Below, piece by piece: positions 50,049-59,674 of a stretch of 64,000 nucleotides of DNA. The translations under genes and the position numbers were made by a program. The notes beneath the pieces were generated by a model, which worked only from the letters and a program-made list of their open reading frames with translations, was not told where the DNA came from and searched no databases. The stretch lies in NCBI GenBank assembly GCA_030146915.1, contig JASLAT010000015.1, positions 1 through 64,000 on the forward strand, in the 5' to 3' direction. Origin of the DNA: Tissierellales bacterium. Lineage in GTDB: Bacteria > Bacillota > Clostridia > Tissierellales > Tissierellaceae. Each line of letters opens with the position of its first letter. The stretch's first letter is position 1.

Positions 50049-51045
50049 AATACTTTATTGGAATAAAACCAACTTTTCTTTGAACTTTACTTAAAACCTT
50101 TCTCGCCTTATATCTTGCATCTTTAGCACCTTTAGTATAAACTTTTTCTAAATACTCTTTATCCTCAATTATTTCGAAATATCTTTCTCTTATTGGCTCT
50201 AAAGTGTCCGCTATAAGATTTCCTAAATCTTCTTTAAAAATTCCATAGCCTTCTCCTTCATACTCAGCTACTATTTCTTCAGCCGTCTTTCCTGATAAAA
50301 CGCTATATATATTTATTAAGTTTTTTAAACCTGGTTGCTCATCAGTATATTTAATAACACCTAGTGAATCGGTTACTGCTCTTTTAACTTTTCTCATAAT
50401 AGTTTTCCTGTCATCTAAAAGAAGAATATAAGCATTTTCATTATCATCTGACTTACTCATTTTTTTACTAGGCTCTTGTAAGCTCATGATTCTAGCCCCT
50501 TCTTCTTGTATTAAAGGTTCTGGCACAGTAAATGTTTCACTATATCTACTATTAAATCTTTCTGCTAAATCTCTAGCCAGTTCTAAATGCTGTTTTTGAT
50601 CATCGCCTACTGGTACTAAATCAGTATTATAAATTAAAATATCTGCCGCCATTAAAACAGGATAAGTAAATAATGCAGCATTTAAATTTTCTTCTGCCCT
50701 TTGTGATTTTTCTTTAAATTGTGTCATTCTAGATAGTTGACCCATAGATGAAATACTATTTAATATCCACATTAATTCAATATGTTCAGGTACATGTGAT
50801 TGTATAAAAATAGTTGATTTTTCTGGATCTAAACCTGCTGCTATATAAAGAGCTAACACATCTAATGTGTTTTTCCTTAAATCTTTAGCTTTTTGAGGTA
50901 CTGTGATTGCATGTAAATTTACTATAGAGTAATTACACTCATACTTATCTTGAAGGTCTACCCAATTTTTTATCGCGCCTATATAATTACCCAAAGTTAA
51001 CTCTCCGGATGGTTGTACACCACTAAATACTACTTTTTTACTCAT
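50047..51045 (-). CDS. trpS: tryptophanyl-tRNA synthetase
   Basis: The 332-residue class I synthetase charges tRNA-Trp. The start SGVQPSGELTLGNYIGA holds the HIGH-like motif (LGNYIGA), and KKMSKSDDN near 194 is the KMSKS loop. The middle (GDDQKQHLELARDLAERFN) and C-terminal helices are standard. The ATG follows AGGAGGAG. In contrast to argS, thrS and valS no T-box is found in the roughly 240 bases upstream. The region contains a TATAAT near 51078 but no clear -35. Confidence 0.97.
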   Translation of the reverse strand: MSKKVVFSGVQPSGELTLGNYIGAIKNWVDLQDKYECNYSIVNLHAITVPQKAKDLRKNTLDVLALYIAAGLDPEKSTIFIQSHVPEHIELMWILNSISSMGQLSRMTQFKEKSQRAEENLNAALFTYPVLMAADILIYNTDLVPVGDDQKQHLELARDLAERFNSRYSETFTVPEPLIQEEGARIMSLQEPSKKMSKSDDNENAYILLLDDRKTIMRKVKRAVTDSLGVIKYTDEQPGLKNLINIYSVLSGKTAEEIVAEYEGEGYGIFKEDLGNLIADTLEPIRERYFEIIEDKEYLEKVYTKGAKDARYKARKVLSKVQRKVGFIPIKY

Positions 51046-51204
51046 TGTACTCCTCCTTACATTTTTATAAGATTATTATATCATATAATTTACCACTCTA
51101 ACTTTATTATGTAAGCTACTATTTATACTAATAATACTTAATTACTCTTTATAATAAATTTCATGATATCTATTCTAATATATTTATCCTTTTATCTTAG
51201 ATAT

Positions 51205-51242
51205 AATAAAACGACTACTGTCTAATAATTAGACAGTAATCG
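51205..51242 (-). terminator. terminator of tkt
   Basis: Arms 51212-51226 and 51228-51242 form a 15-pair stem with one mismatch. TTTTATT follows on the minus strand. It stands 42 bases after the tkt stop. Confidence 0.83.
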
Positions 51243-51283
51243 CCATAATTTTTTTATTTATAACTTGTATTTCAAAGTTAAAA

Positions 51284-53254
51284 CTATAGATTCAAAGCCT
51301 TATCAACAATATTATCTACTGTAAAACCAAATTTATCAAATAACTCATTACCTGGTCCAGATGCACCGAAGCTAGTCATAGCAATAATATCCCCATCTAA
51401 TCCGATATATTTATACCATCCTAATTCTCCAGCAGCCTCTATCGCAAGTCTCTTTCTCTTACCTGAAGGTAATACTTTTTCTTTATATTCTTCACTTTGC
51501 TCTTCAAATAATTCCCATGAAGGCATGGATACTACTCTAGTACCTATAGATTGTTCTTCTAACTTCTCTGCTGCTTCAATTGCTAAGCTAACCTCTGAAC
51601 CTGATGCTAGTAATATAATATCTATTTCATTTTTCTCTTCTTTTATTATATAAGCTCCTTTTCTAGCATCATCACCACTTCCATCTAACAGAGGAAGACC
51701 TTGTCTTGATAATATTAGTCCTACTGGCCTATCCTTACTTGTAATTGCTACCTTCCAACCTGCTGCAGTTTCTCTACTGTCTGCTGGTCTAAAAGTAACA
51801 AAATTCGGTATAGATCTTAACATAGCTAAATGTTCTATCGGTTGATGAGTTGGACCATCCTCACCTACTCCAATACTATCATGAGTTAAAACATAAGTTA
51901 CAGGTAGTTTCATCAAAGCTGATAATCTAATGGCAGGCTTTATATAGTCACTAAATACTAGAAAAGTTCCAGCATAACTTATTAAACCACCATGTAATGC
52001 TATACCATTTAAAGCTGCTCCCATAGCATGTTCTCTTATACCAAAATGAATATTAGAACCACTATAGTTATCTTTAGTAAAAGATTCTCTCTTATCCATA
52101 TTAGTTTTATTAGAAGGAGCTAGGTCAGCAGAACCTCCAAATAAATTATCTAATTTTTCCGCTAATCTATTAATAACTATGCCAGAAGCTTCTCTTGTAG
52201 AATAACCTTTATCAAATTCATAAAACTCTTCTGATTCTAAAAAGTCTAAATCTAAATCTTTATTTATCCAAGCTTGAAGTTTTTTAGCTAATTCTGGATA
52301 TTTTGCCTTATAATCATTCCATTGTTTATTCCAAGCATTTTCATATTCAGCTAGTGATTGAACTTTGTTACTCATATGTTCTTTAACATCTTCTGGAACT
52401 ATAAAGCTTCCCTCTTCTTCCCAAGATAAGTTTTTCTTCATTTCCTCAATATTTTCTTTGCCTAATGGAGACCCGTGAGCAGCGCTTTTCCCTTGAACTG
52501 CACTACTTCCATAACCTATTTCTGTAATAACTTCTATTATAGATGGTTTATCGGATACTTCTTTAGCAGCCTTTATCTTTTCTTCTATATCTTTTATATC
52601 ATTTCCATCTTCAACTTTAGAATAGTCCCAACCTAAGCCTTCAAATCTTGATTTAATATCTTCAGTAAAAGCTAAATCAGTACCACCTTCTATAGTAATA
52701 GAGTTTGAATCATATAATACAATTAATTTTCCTAACCCTAGGTTACCAGCTAGAGATGTGGCTTCATAACTAATACCCTCCATTAAATCTCCATCCCCAA
52801 CTAAAACAAAGGTATTATGATCTATTATTTTATTATCTTCTTTATTAAATTTAGCAGCTAAGTGAGCTTCTGCCATTGCCATACCCACTGCTGTAGATAT
52901 ACCTTGACCAAGTGGACCTGTTGTAGACTCAACACCTACAGTATCTCCGTATTCAGGATGACCAGGTGTTTTACTTCCTAGTTGTCTAAAGTTTTTTAGA
53001 TCTTCTATCTCCACCCCATAATCGAAAATATGTAATAGAGAATATAATAATGCAGAACCATGTCCTGCTGATAAGATAAATCTATCCCTGTTGAACCAAT
53101 TTGGATTTTGTGGATTATGTCTCATATTACTCCAAATAGTATATGCCATAGGTGCTGCCCCCATTGGTAATCCTGGGTGACCTGAATTTGCTTTTTCTAT
53201 AGCCTCTACAGATAATACCCTTAAAGTATTAATAGATTTTTCATCAATATTCAT
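51284..53254 (-). CDS. tkt: transketolase
   Basis: The 656-residue thiamine-diphosphate enzyme transfers two-carbon units in the pentose phosphate pathway. Features include ANSGHPGLPMG near 19, GDGDLMEGISYEA with the ThDP fold (about 148-160), the pyrimidine domain near 345-510 (GIREHAMGAALNG and THDSIGVGEDGPTHQP) and a C-terminal domain. It is a complete single-chain form, not the split archaeal type. The ATG follows AGGAGGGG. No pentose phosphate partner gene is adjacent. Confidence 0.97.
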   Translation of the reverse strand: MNIDEKSINTLRVLSVEAIEKANSGHPGLPMGAAPMAYTIWSNMRHNPQNPNWFNRDRFILSAGHGSALLYSLLHIFDYGVEIEDLKNFRQLGSKTPGHPEYGDTVGVESTTGPLGQGISTAVGMAMAEAHLAAKFNKEDNKIIDHNTFVLVGDGDLMEGISYEATSLAGNLGLGKLIVLYDSNSITIEGGTDLAFTEDIKSRFEGLGWDYSKVEDGNDIKDIEEKIKAAKEVSDKPSIIEVITEIGYGSSAVQGKSAAHGSPLGKENIEEMKKNLSWEEEGSFIVPEDVKEHMSNKVQSLAEYENAWNKQWNDYKAKYPELAKKLQAWINKDLDLDFLESEEFYEFDKGYSTREASGIVINRLAEKLDNLFGGSADLAPSNKTNMDKRESFTKDNYSGSNIHFGIREHAMGAALNGIALHGGLISYAGTFLVFSDYIKPAIRLSALMKLPVTYVLTHDSIGVGEDGPTHQPIEHLAMLRSIPNFVTFRPADSRETAAGWKVAITSKDRPVGLILSRQGLPLLDGSGDDARKGAYIIKEEKNEIDIILLASGSEVSLAIEAAEKLEEQSIGTRVVSMPSWELFEEQSEEYKEKVLPSGKRKRLAIEAAGELGWYKYIGLDGDIIAMTSFGASGPGNELFDKFGFTVDNIVDKALNL

Positions 53255-53357
53255 TAATTAAACCCCTCCTAAAATTCTATCTAAGACTTTCGCCTTATTT
53301 ACTCCTTATATATTATAGCATATAGCACTTTTTTTAAAGCCTATATTTGAAAGTAAA

Positions 53358-53396
53358 AATATGTAAAATAGCCCTTTAACATTTAGGCTATTTTAC
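53358..53396 (-). terminator. terminator of cysK-cysE
   Basis: An 11-bp perfect stem (GTAAAATAGCC at 53363-53373 with 53386-53396) has a 12-base loop and T-rich sequence on the minus strand. It overlaps the cysE stop codon. Confidence 0.8.
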
Positions 53397-53900
53397 AACT
53401 TTTGCTGGAATACCTACTGCCGTTGAATTATCAGGTATATCAGATAGTACAACTGCATTCGCTCCTATTTTAACATTATCACCTACAACTATGGGGCCTA
53501 ATAGCTTAGCTCCAGTTCCTATAACTACGTTATCACCTACTGTTGGATGTCTTTTTTTATCTCCATCATGACCTGTTCCACCTAAAGTTACACCATGATA
53601 GATTAAGACATTATCTCCAACCTCAGCTGTCTCGCCTATAACAACACCCATTCCATGGTCTATAAACATCTTTCTCCCAATTTTTGCACCTGGATGAATC
53701 TCTATACCTGTCCTACGTCTACCTACTTGAGAGATCCATCTAGCAAGCATAAAAAACTCTCTCTTATAAAACCATCTGGACAATCTATAATAAATAAAAG
53801 CTCTTATACTAGGATAAAGCAAGATTACTTCCCATATAGACTTAGCTGCAGGATCTTGCCTTAAAATATTTTCAGCCTGATCTTTTATGTCTTTTATCAT
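53388..53900 (-). CDS. cysE: serine O-acetyltransferase
   Basis: The 170-residue protein transfers acetyl from acetyl-CoA to serine, making the substrate of CysK. A short helical N-terminus (1-60) leads into a left-handed beta-helix with [27 protein letters not shown] and [10 protein letters not shown]; His in FIDHGMG and YHG are the expected active residues. It is of the short Firmicutes type. The ATG is chosen over a GTG five codons earlier, which would lie inside the end of cysK. It begins four bases after the cysK stop. Confidence 0.95.
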   Translation of the reverse strand: MIKDIKDQAENILRQDPAAKSIWEVILLYPSIRAFIYYRLSRWFYKREFFMLARWISQVGRRRTGIEIHPGAKIGRKMFIDHGMGVVIGETAEVGDNVLIYHGVTLGGTGHDGDKKRHPTVGDNVVIGTGAKLLGPIVVGDNVKIGANAVVLSDIPDNSTAVGIPAKVVK

Positions 53901-53904
53901 AAGA

Positions 53905-54819
53905 TCACTCTCCACTGTAAAGATCTGTAGAAAGATATCTCTCCCCAGTATCTGGTAAAACTGTTACTACTTTTGAGTTTTCTCCTAGTTTTTTAGCAAT
54001 CTTTTTAGCAGCTGCTACATTTGCACCTGCAGATATTCCTACTAAAATTCCCTCTTTCTCAGATAGAAGTCTAGAATATTTATAGGCTTCTTCATTGCTA
54101 ATACTAATTACTTCATCAACTAATGATTCATCATATATTTCTGGTACAAAATTGGCACCTATTCCTTGAATTTTATGGGGACCTGCCTTTTTTCCCGCTA
54201 AAACTTGTGATGTTTCAGGTTCAACAGCATAGATTTTAATTTTACCATTATATTCCTTTAATCTTTTAGCAACCCCTGATAAAGTTCCACCTGTCCCTAC
54301 TCCTGCAACAAATGCATCAATTTCACCATGTGTATCCTCAATTATCTCTTTTCCTGTGGTTTCATAGTGAGCTCTTCTATTACTTTGATTAGAAAATTGA
54401 TAAGGCATAAAGTAATTATTATCTTCAGCTAATTGTTTAGCTTTTTCTACAGAGCCTGCCATACCCTTTGATGAATCTGTTAATACAATCTTAGCTCCAT
54501 AAGCCTTTATTAACTTTCTTCTTTCTATACTCATACTTTCTGGCATGGTCAAAATAACATTATATCCTTTAGAAGCTCCTATCATAGCTAAGGCAACCCC
54601 CATATTCCCACTAGTTGGCTCAACAATAGTACCACCTGGTTTTAATATACCTCTTTCTTCTGCATCTAAAATCATATAATTAGCTGCTCTATCTTTAATG
54701 CTAGATGATGGATTTAAAAATTCTAACTTCGCTAATACATCACCTTCTCCTGCTTCTCTTAATTTATTTAATTTAATCATAGGAGTATTTCCTATTACTT
54801 CATATATATTATCGAACAT
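53905..54819 (-). CDS. cysK: cysteine synthase A
   Basis: The 304-residue PLP enzyme makes cysteine from O-acetylserine and sulfide. The PLP lysine lies in [14 protein letters not shown] (about 37-50), with [11 protein letters not shown] near 69 and [10 protein letters not shown] near 173. The C-terminal [13 protein letters not shown] segment is intact. The ATG follows GGAGGTAG. It heads a two-gene operon with cysE, under a clear promoter; no T-box or S-box was seen. Confidence 0.95.
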   Translation of the reverse strand: MFDNIYEVIGNTPMIKLNKLREAGEGDVLAKLEFLNPSSSIKDRAANYMILDAEERGILKPGGTIVEPTSGNMGVALAMIGASKGYNVILTMPESMSIERRKLIKAYGAKIVLTDSSKGMAGSVEKAKQLAEDNNYFMPYQFSNQSNRRAHYETTGKEIIEDTHGEIDAFVAGVGTGGTLSGVAKRLKEYNGKIKIYAVEPETSQVLAGKKAGPHKIQGIGANFVPEIYDESLVDEVISISNEEAYKYSRLLSEKEGILVGISAGANVAAAKKIAKKLGENSKVVTVLPDTGERYLSTDLYSGE

Positions 54820-54864
54820 CTTTCTACCTCCTACACTTCCCTTTTATGAACAACTATTCCATTC

Positions 54865-54893
54865 ATTATACTACATACCCAATCTTATTGTAA
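54865..54893 (-). promoter_or_regulatory. promoter of cysK-cysE
   Basis: TTACAA (plus 54888-54893), a 17-base spacer and perfect TATAAT (plus 54865-54870) lie on the minus strand, leaving an untranslated leader of about 40 bases. Confidence 0.75.
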
Positions 54894-55124
54894 GATTCAA
54901 TGGTAGCTTACTTTAATTATAATCTAATAATAATTACTATCATCTTTCTAATAGGTTTTTAGGATTTAAATTAATTTATACAATTTATAAAAAGTCTTAT
55001 AATCTTATTTATATGGTTTATAGATAGAATATTAAATTTAATATTTTCATATTTGTCAGCTTCAGCTCAATCCAGCTTAAAAATCATAAGTTTACAAATT
55101 ATTCTATAAGCCCAAAGAAATAGA

Positions 55125-55160
55125 AATTCACCCCTACTGTTATTAGTTTACAGAAGGGGT
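55125..55160 (-). terminator. terminator-like hairpin after mtaD
   Basis: ACCCCTACTGT (55130-55140) pairs with 55150-55160 with one mismatch. Only GAATTTC follows on the minus strand, so the T-run is weak. Confidence 0.65.
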
Positions 55161-55183
55161 AGACTTTATATAATTTATATACT

Positions 55184-56479
55184 TTAATTTTTTATAAGCC
55201 TTTGTTGAATTTTTTCAACTTCATCTATAATTTTATCCACATCTATGTTATTAAACTTTCTATTTTCCATTATTATATCCCCATTTATTATAACAGTATC
55301 CACATCTGAAGCTTGAGCAGAGTATGCAAGAGATGATATTAAGTTATGTCTAGGATATAAATGAGTTTTATCAAGATCAATTATTATTAAATCAGCCTTT
55401 TTACCTACAACTATAGATCCTATTTCATCTTCTAATCCTAATGCTTTAGCGCCATTTATTGTTGCCATCTCTAAAGCTTCATAGGCTGATACAGCTGTAG
55501 CATCTTTATTTATAGCTTTATTTATAAGTGCTGCTAAATTTATTTCTTCAAACATATTCAAATTATTATTACTAGAAGAACCATCTGTCCCCAGTGAAAC
55601 TGGAATTTTAGCATCTAACATATCTTTAACTCTAGCAAATCCACCAGCTAATTTTAAATTGCTTCCTGGATTATTTACAGGATAAACTCCTTCATCTCTA
55701 AGAATTTCTATATCCTTATCACTTAAGTGAGTACAATGTGCTGCTAAAGTATGTACATCAAACATACCTAGTTCTTTTGCATATTCTATAGGAGACATGC
55801 CATGTTTTTCATAGCTTTCTTCTACTTCTTTTTCTGTTTCTGATAAGTGTATGTGTATTCCTGTATTAAGTTCCTTAGCAAGACTTATTGAGTCTTTTAA
55901 AAAGGTTTTACCACAAGTATAAGGAGCATGAGGCCCAACCATAACTTTAATTCTACCATCAAACTTATTATTGTAAGCTTTGTATAGTTTACGAACTTCA
56001 TCAAATTTTTCTTGATTTAATTTTTCATCATCTTCTTCTCCCATACCTCTTGCTAAAACGCCTCTCATTTTTACAACTTCTAAACCATCAGCAACTTTAT
56101 CCATAAAAAAATACATATCTGAGAATGTAGTTGTTCCAGACTCTACCATTTCTAACATACTTAGTAAGGAACTCCAATATATATCATCTTCTGTCAACTT
56201 TGCTTCAATTGGCCAAATAGCTTCTGTTAACCATTCATGTAAAGGCAAATCATCCGCATAATTCCTTAAAATACTCATACCTAAATGTGTATGTGCATTT
56301 ATTAAACCTGGCATAACAAGCTTATCCTTACCTTCTATAATCTTTTCTACATTATAGTTTTTATCACCTTGATAAATATCTTTTATTACTCCATCCTTTA
56401 AAAAAATATTCATATTTTTTTCTATTTCTTTTTTGCCGTCCATAGATAAAAGATCTATATTTTTGATTAATATTTCCAT
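55184..56479 (-). CDS. mtaD: methylthioadenosine/S-adenosylhomocysteine deaminase family
   Basis: The 431-residue amidohydrolase has metal ligands in NAHTHLGMS (about 61-69), HIHLSE (about 210), AAHCTHLS near 243 and [11 protein letters not shown] near 292. These match the MtaD/SsnA/TrzN group that deaminates MTA, SAH or related purines. It links to methionine and SAM recycling, but no mtn, luxS or ahcY gene is seen beside it. It is divergent from rpsD and is transcribed alone. Confidence 0.92.
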   Translation of the reverse strand: MEILIKNIDLLSMDGKKEIEKNMNIFLKDGVIKDIYQGDKNYNVEKIIEGKDKLVMPGLINAHTHLGMSILRNYADDLPLHEWLTEAIWPIEAKLTEDDIYWSSLLSMLEMVESGTTTFSDMYFFMDKVADGLEVVKMRGVLARGMGEEDDEKLNQEKFDEVRKLYKAYNNKFDGRIKVMVGPHAPYTCGKTFLKDSISLAKELNTGIHIHLSETEKEVEESYEKHGMSPIEYAKELGMFDVHTLAAHCTHLSDKDIEILRDEGVYPVNNPGSNLKLAGGFARVKDMLDAKIPVSLGTDGSSSNNNLNMFEEINLAALINKAINKDATAVSAYEALEMATINGAKALGLEDEIGSIVVGKKADLIIIDLDKTHLYPRHNLISSLAYSAQASDVDTVIINGDIIMENRKFNNIDVDKIIDEVEKIQQRLIKN

Positions 56480-56554
56480 ATAAACTCCTCCTTATAATAA
56501 GTAAATTATAACATAAGTTAATTTTTTTTATTATAATATATATTTTATATACTC

Positions 56555-56583
56555 TTTACTTTTATCCTTATATGTGTTATTAT
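56555..56583 (+). promoter_or_regulatory. promoter of rpsD
   Basis: TTTACT (56555-56560), a 17-base spacer and TATTAT (56578-56583) on the plus strand give a leader of about 45 bases before rpsD. Confidence 0.65.
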
Positions 56584-56589
56584 GTCTGA

Positions 56590-56633
56590 AGGCTAAAAAT
56601 TATCGCGGCAATAATTTTATGGAGATGATAATA
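56590..56633 (+). promoter_or_regulatory. short leader of rpsD with possible S4 autoregulatory hairpin
   Basis: An 8-bp stem AAAATTAT/ATAATTTT around the loop CGCGGCA lies just before the ribosome binding site GGAG. S4 represses its own mRNA in many bacteria. That this small hairpin is the target is inference. Confidence 0.4.
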
Positions 56634-57233
56634 TTGGCTAAAATGATGGGACCTAGATTTAAACAATCTAGAAGATTAGGATTAAATGTTTGCGGACATC
56701 CAAAAGCAATGAATAGATCAGAAAGAGGAACTTCAAGAGCAGATAAAAAATTAACAGAATATGGTAGGCAATTACTAGAAAAACAAAGGTTAAGAGCTTA
56801 TTATGGTGTTATGGAAAAACAATTCAGAAGCTATTTTATGAAAGCTTTAAAAGATGAAGATTTAACAGGTAATGCCTTAATAAGAATGTTAGAAACTAGA
56901 TTAGATAACTTGGTTTATAGGATGGGCTTTGCTTCATCAATAAGACAAGCTAGACAAATGGTTGTTCATGGACATATTCTAGTTAATGGTAAAAAAGTTA
57001 ATATTCCTTCTTATGCAGTTAATGTTGGGGATGAATTAAGTTTAAGAGAGAAATCTCAAAAAGTTGAAATGTTTGCTGATAATTTCAATGATAACTTGTT
57101 AAATAGTTTCCCATATATCGAAAAATTCGAGGGACAGTTTAAAGCAAAATTAACTAAAGAACCAGAGAGAAATGAAATTCCAATAGAAATTGATGACCAA
57201 TTAGTAGTAGAGTTTTACTCAAGATTGGCTTAA
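56634..57233 (+). CDS. rpsD: 30S ribosomal protein S4
   Basis: The 199-residue basic protein has the S4 N-terminal region ([15 protein letters not shown]) and the S4 RNA-binding domain ([13 protein letters not shown] and [17 protein letters not shown]) of normal length. It starts assembly of the 30S body and binds 16S rRNA. TTG at 56634 is the start, nine bases after GGAG; a longer frame exists upstream, but it covers the promoter and leader. The N-terminus carries a single Cys instead of the C+ zinc-binding set. It is transcribed alone with its own terminator, outside the usual ribosomal operon. Confidence 0.95.
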   Translation: MAKMMGPRFKQSRRLGLNVCGHPKAMNRSERGTSRADKKLTEYGRQLLEKQRLRAYYGVMEKQFRSYFMKALKDEDLTGNALIRMLETRLDNLVYRMGFASSIRQARQMVVHGHILVNGKKVNIPSYAVNVGDELSLREKSQKVEMFADNFNDNLLNSFPYIEKFEGQFKAKLTKEPERNEIPIEIDDQLVVEFYSRLA

Positions 57234-57246
57234 TAGAGTTTTTACT

Positions 57247-57272
57247 AAAGGCAGATATATCTGCCTTTTTTT
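57247..57272 (+). terminator. terminator of rpsD
   Basis: A 22-base perfect palindrome (AAAGGCAGATA and its complement at 57247-57268) is followed by a T-run on the plus strand. Confidence 0.9.
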
Positions 57273-57327
57273 ATATCCTAAATTTATGATACTATAGCTT
57301 TATATACTTAATTTATAGGAGGTTTAT

Positions 57328-58422
57328 ATGAAGTTTAATAATATATTAAAATCTTATACTATTAAAAACCAAACCATTAAAAACAGACTTACTTTTCCAG
57401 CAATCTATACAGGACTAGCATCAAATGAAGGCAAAGTGACTAGTGAACTACTATCTTTCTATGAAAATATAGCCCAGTCAGGTGTAGGCTTAATAATTAC
57501 AGAACCTGTTAAGGTTGATGATGAAACTGGCATAAGCCATAAAAACGAACTATCTGCTGTTGGGCTTAATTACTGTGAATCATTAAAAATGCTATCAGAT
57601 ATTATTCATAAACAAGACTGTAAAGTTTTACTTCAGTTAAATCATCCTGGTATTTTAGGAAATAAAAGTCTTTTAGATGAAGACAAAATAGTTGGTCCAT
57701 CTGTGTTAAAACTCAATGGTATTAAGCCAACTCAACTCACATTAAGAGGCATCCAGGTTCTTATAAACAGATTCTCCATAGCAGCCAAAGTTGCTGAAGA
57801 AGCTGGTATGGATGGCATAGAATTGGAAGCAGGAAATGGCCAATTAATTCAACAATTTTTATCTAGTAATACAAACTTAAGAGAGGATAAATATGGTGGG
57901 AACATCTTTAATAACTTTAATTTTTTAAAAGATATACTAAACGGTATTAGACAGTTTTGTAGCCCTAGTTTTTTAATATCAATTAAATGTAATATTGATG
58001 ATTTTTTTGATAATAATATAACCCTATCAGATCTAGAGCTTTTTTTAACTATTTTAAAAAGTTTAGGTCCTGATATATTAAACGTAAGTACTAAAAAGCA
58101 TAATCTTTTAGAAGCTGAATATAATATTAAAGCCTCTAATACTATTTGGTACAAAAAAGATTTTATAGAGTCTTTGTCGAATGTTAAAATTCCGATTATT
58201 ACAGACTTTTTTTCAAATTCACTAGAAAATATGGATAAATTTATTAAAAATCAAAATTTAGATTTCATAACAACTAGAAATCCTATAATAGCAGATTATA
58301 ATTTTATTCACCATTCATTAAATAACAAAACTTTTAATAAATGTATGCAATGCATGGATTGCTTAAAAAACTCAGTAAAATCCAATACAATAACTTGTAA
58401 GGCTAATAAAATTTTATATTAG
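57328..58422 (+). CDS. Old-yellow-enzyme-like flavoprotein with C-terminal Cys cluster
   Basis: The 364-residue protein matches the barrel of NADH:flavin oxidoreductases (LKSYTIKNQTIKNRLTFP at 8-25, LQLNHPG near 103, QQFLSSNTN near 175, REDKYGG near 185). It ends with C-x2-C-x2-C-x11-C, probably an Fe-S cluster as in 2,4-dienoyl-CoA reductase. It lacks the flavodoxin- and pyridine-nucleotide-binding domains of that enzyme. In the substrate-binding motif HxxN the His is Glu (ELEAGN), and several conserved residues differ, so the activity may be unusual or lost. The gene is 10 bases before a Crp/Fnr gene, on the same strand. Confidence 0.82.
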   Translation: MKFNNILKSYTIKNQTIKNRLTFPAIYTGLASNEGKVTSELLSFYENIAQSGVGLIITEPVKVDDETGISHKNELSAVGLNYCESLKMLSDIIHKQDCKVLLQLNHPGILGNKSLLDEDKIVGPSVLKLNGIKPTQLTLRGIQVLINRFSIAAKVAEEAGMDGIELEAGNGQLIQQFLSSNTNLREDKYGGNIFNNFNFLKDILNGIRQFCSPSFLISIKCNIDDFFDNNITLSDLELFLTILKSLGPDILNVSTKKHNLLEAEYNIKASNTIWYKKDFIESLSNVKIPIITDFFSNSLENMDKFIKNQNLDFITTRNPIIADYNFIHHSLNNKTFNKCMQCMDCLKNSVKSNTITCKANKILY

Positions 58423-58432
58423 GAGGTATTTT

Positions 58433-59086
58433 ATGTTTTTTGAAAGTCCCATTAGTACTACTAATTCTATAAATATATTCCCTAAAAACATTTCAGATAA
58501 ATGGCTTAATTCTAAAGATATAACCTCATTTTCAAAAGGTGAACTAATTTTAAAGCCTAATTCTGACCTAGACTATATATATATTATTTTAGAAGGGCAT
58601 GCAAATATATTTAACATCCATAAAGATGGGAAAGAATGTGTAATTAGTATTTTATCTAGAGGTGATTTCATCCACCTAGCCAACATTTTTACAGATAAAA
58701 ATAACTCCATAATTTCTAAAGCTTTAGATGATGTAGTTGTTGCCAAAGTAAAAAAGAGTGAGATAGTTGAAACTGTGATAAATAACCCAGAAATTTCTCA
58801 TAAATTTTTAGAATCTTTTTCTAATAAAATAAATGAACTTACAGAAATATTAAGCCAAGTAGCTTATGGAAAAGTAGAAGAAAGGTTAATTTTCCTTTTA
58901 AAGAAACTAGCTTTCGACCCAGATAAAATCCACCAATGGTCAGCTATCGATGTGAATATTACGCACCAAGATTTGGCTAGTATGGTTGGATCTACAAGAG
59001 AAACAGTTACTTCTATTATAAATAAACTAATAGATAATAGTCTTCTTAAAATAAAAGATAATAAGTTATGGGTCTTTTTAGAATAA
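58433..59086 (+). CDS. Crp/Fnr-family transcription regulator
   Basis: The 217-residue protein has an effector-binding beta-roll (about 25-115; DYIYIILEGHANIF and VISILSRGDFIHLANIF), a dimer helix (about 118-150) and a winged helix-turn-helix (THQDLASMVGSTRETVTSIINKL near 172-194). It has no cysteine-rich N-terminus as in FNR, so an Fe-S oxygen sensor is not indicated; cAMP-binding residues are not clear either. It follows the OYE-like gene by 10 bases and precedes the OsmC-like gene by 73, so it may control one or both. The ATG follows AGGAGG. Confidence 0.92.
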   Translation: MFFESPISTTNSINIFPKNISDKWLNSKDITSFSKGELILKPNSDLDYIYIILEGHANIFNIHKDGKECVISILSRGDFIHLANIFTDKNNSIISKALDDVVVAKVKKSEIVETVINNPEISHKFLESFSNKINELTEILSQVAYGKVEERLIFLLKKLAFDPDKIHQWSAIDVNITHQDLASMVGSTRETVTSIINKLIDNSLLKIKDNKLWVFLE

Positions 59087-59159
59087 TGTAAGGAAGATTA
59101 CATACCTATTAATTTATATCTGTTATTATTATTTATAATACCAGAGGAGGTTTGTTAAT

Positions 59160-59651
59160 TTGAATAATATAAATTTTGAAATTGTTAAAGATACAGTTCA
59201 AGCAATGCAAGAAGATCCAAGCTTAAAAATGAAATCTTGGAATGCTAATATTGAATGGAAGGATGGAGTAGAAAATATAGCTCAAATTAGAGAATTTGAT
59301 AGCTTTATAGTAGATGAACCTACTCCTTTAGGTGGAACAGACCTTGGAGCTAATCCAGTAGAAAACCTAATAGCTGCTGCTGCAAGTTGTTTTGCTATTA
59401 CTTTCCAAGTTTTAGCTAGTCAAAAAGGTATAAAAATAAATAAAATGAAAACCAATATTGATGCTGACCTAAATGCTGCAGTATTTTTAGGTTTAGAAGA
59501 AGGTAATGGGGGAATTTTAAATCCTAAAATCACTTTAGATGCAGATACTTCAGCTTCTAAAGAAGAAATTACAGAGTTAGCTAAGATAGCATTATCAAAA
59601 TCCCCAGTAATAATAAGTCTAGCTATGGATGTAGACTTAGAAGTACTTTAA
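59160..59651 (+). CDS. OsmC-like protein
   Basis: The 163-residue protein has the OsmC/Ohr layout: DEPTPLGGTDLGANPVENL, then AAAASCFAITFQVLA with Cys77, and the C-terminal strand LSKSPVIISLAMDVDLE. Ohr and OsmC peroxidases need two cysteines; the second is usually in a C-P-V sequence, but here it is Ser148 (S-P-V). A normal thiol peroxidase cycle is therefore doubtful. TTG is the start, nine bases after AGGAGG. It shares the strand with the Crp/Fnr regulator and ends in a very long palindromic terminator. Confidence 0.88.
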   Translation: MNNINFEIVKDTVQAMQEDPSLKMKSWNANIEWKDGVENIAQIREFDSFIVDEPTPLGGTDLGANPVENLIAAAASCFAITFQVLASQKGIKINKMKTNIDADLNAAVFLGLEEGNGGILNPKITLDADTSASKEEITELAKIALSKSPVIISLAMDVDLEVL

Positions 59652-59674
59652 TAAAATTTGCTACACTTCTTATT

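Larger units (their letters stand above)
54820..55183. other. 364-base intergenic region before cysK
   Basis: It contains the cysK promoter at its left end and a terminator-like hairpin for mtaD at its right end. The middle is AT-rich with no reading frame or RNA motif that I can support. Confidence 0.75.

Noticed and set aside
51046..51283. Possible T-box upstream of trpS
   Set aside because: No T-box core or terminator stem pairing with an antiterminator was found; the hairpin there belongs to tkt.
54820..55183. Regulatory RNA (T-box or S-box) before cysK
   Set aside because: No matching core sequence; only a promoter and a hairpin of the neighbouring gene were supported.
57849..58154. 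Minus-strand frame inside the OYE-like gene
   Set aside because: It is antisense to a well-supported coding region and shows no homology-like motif.
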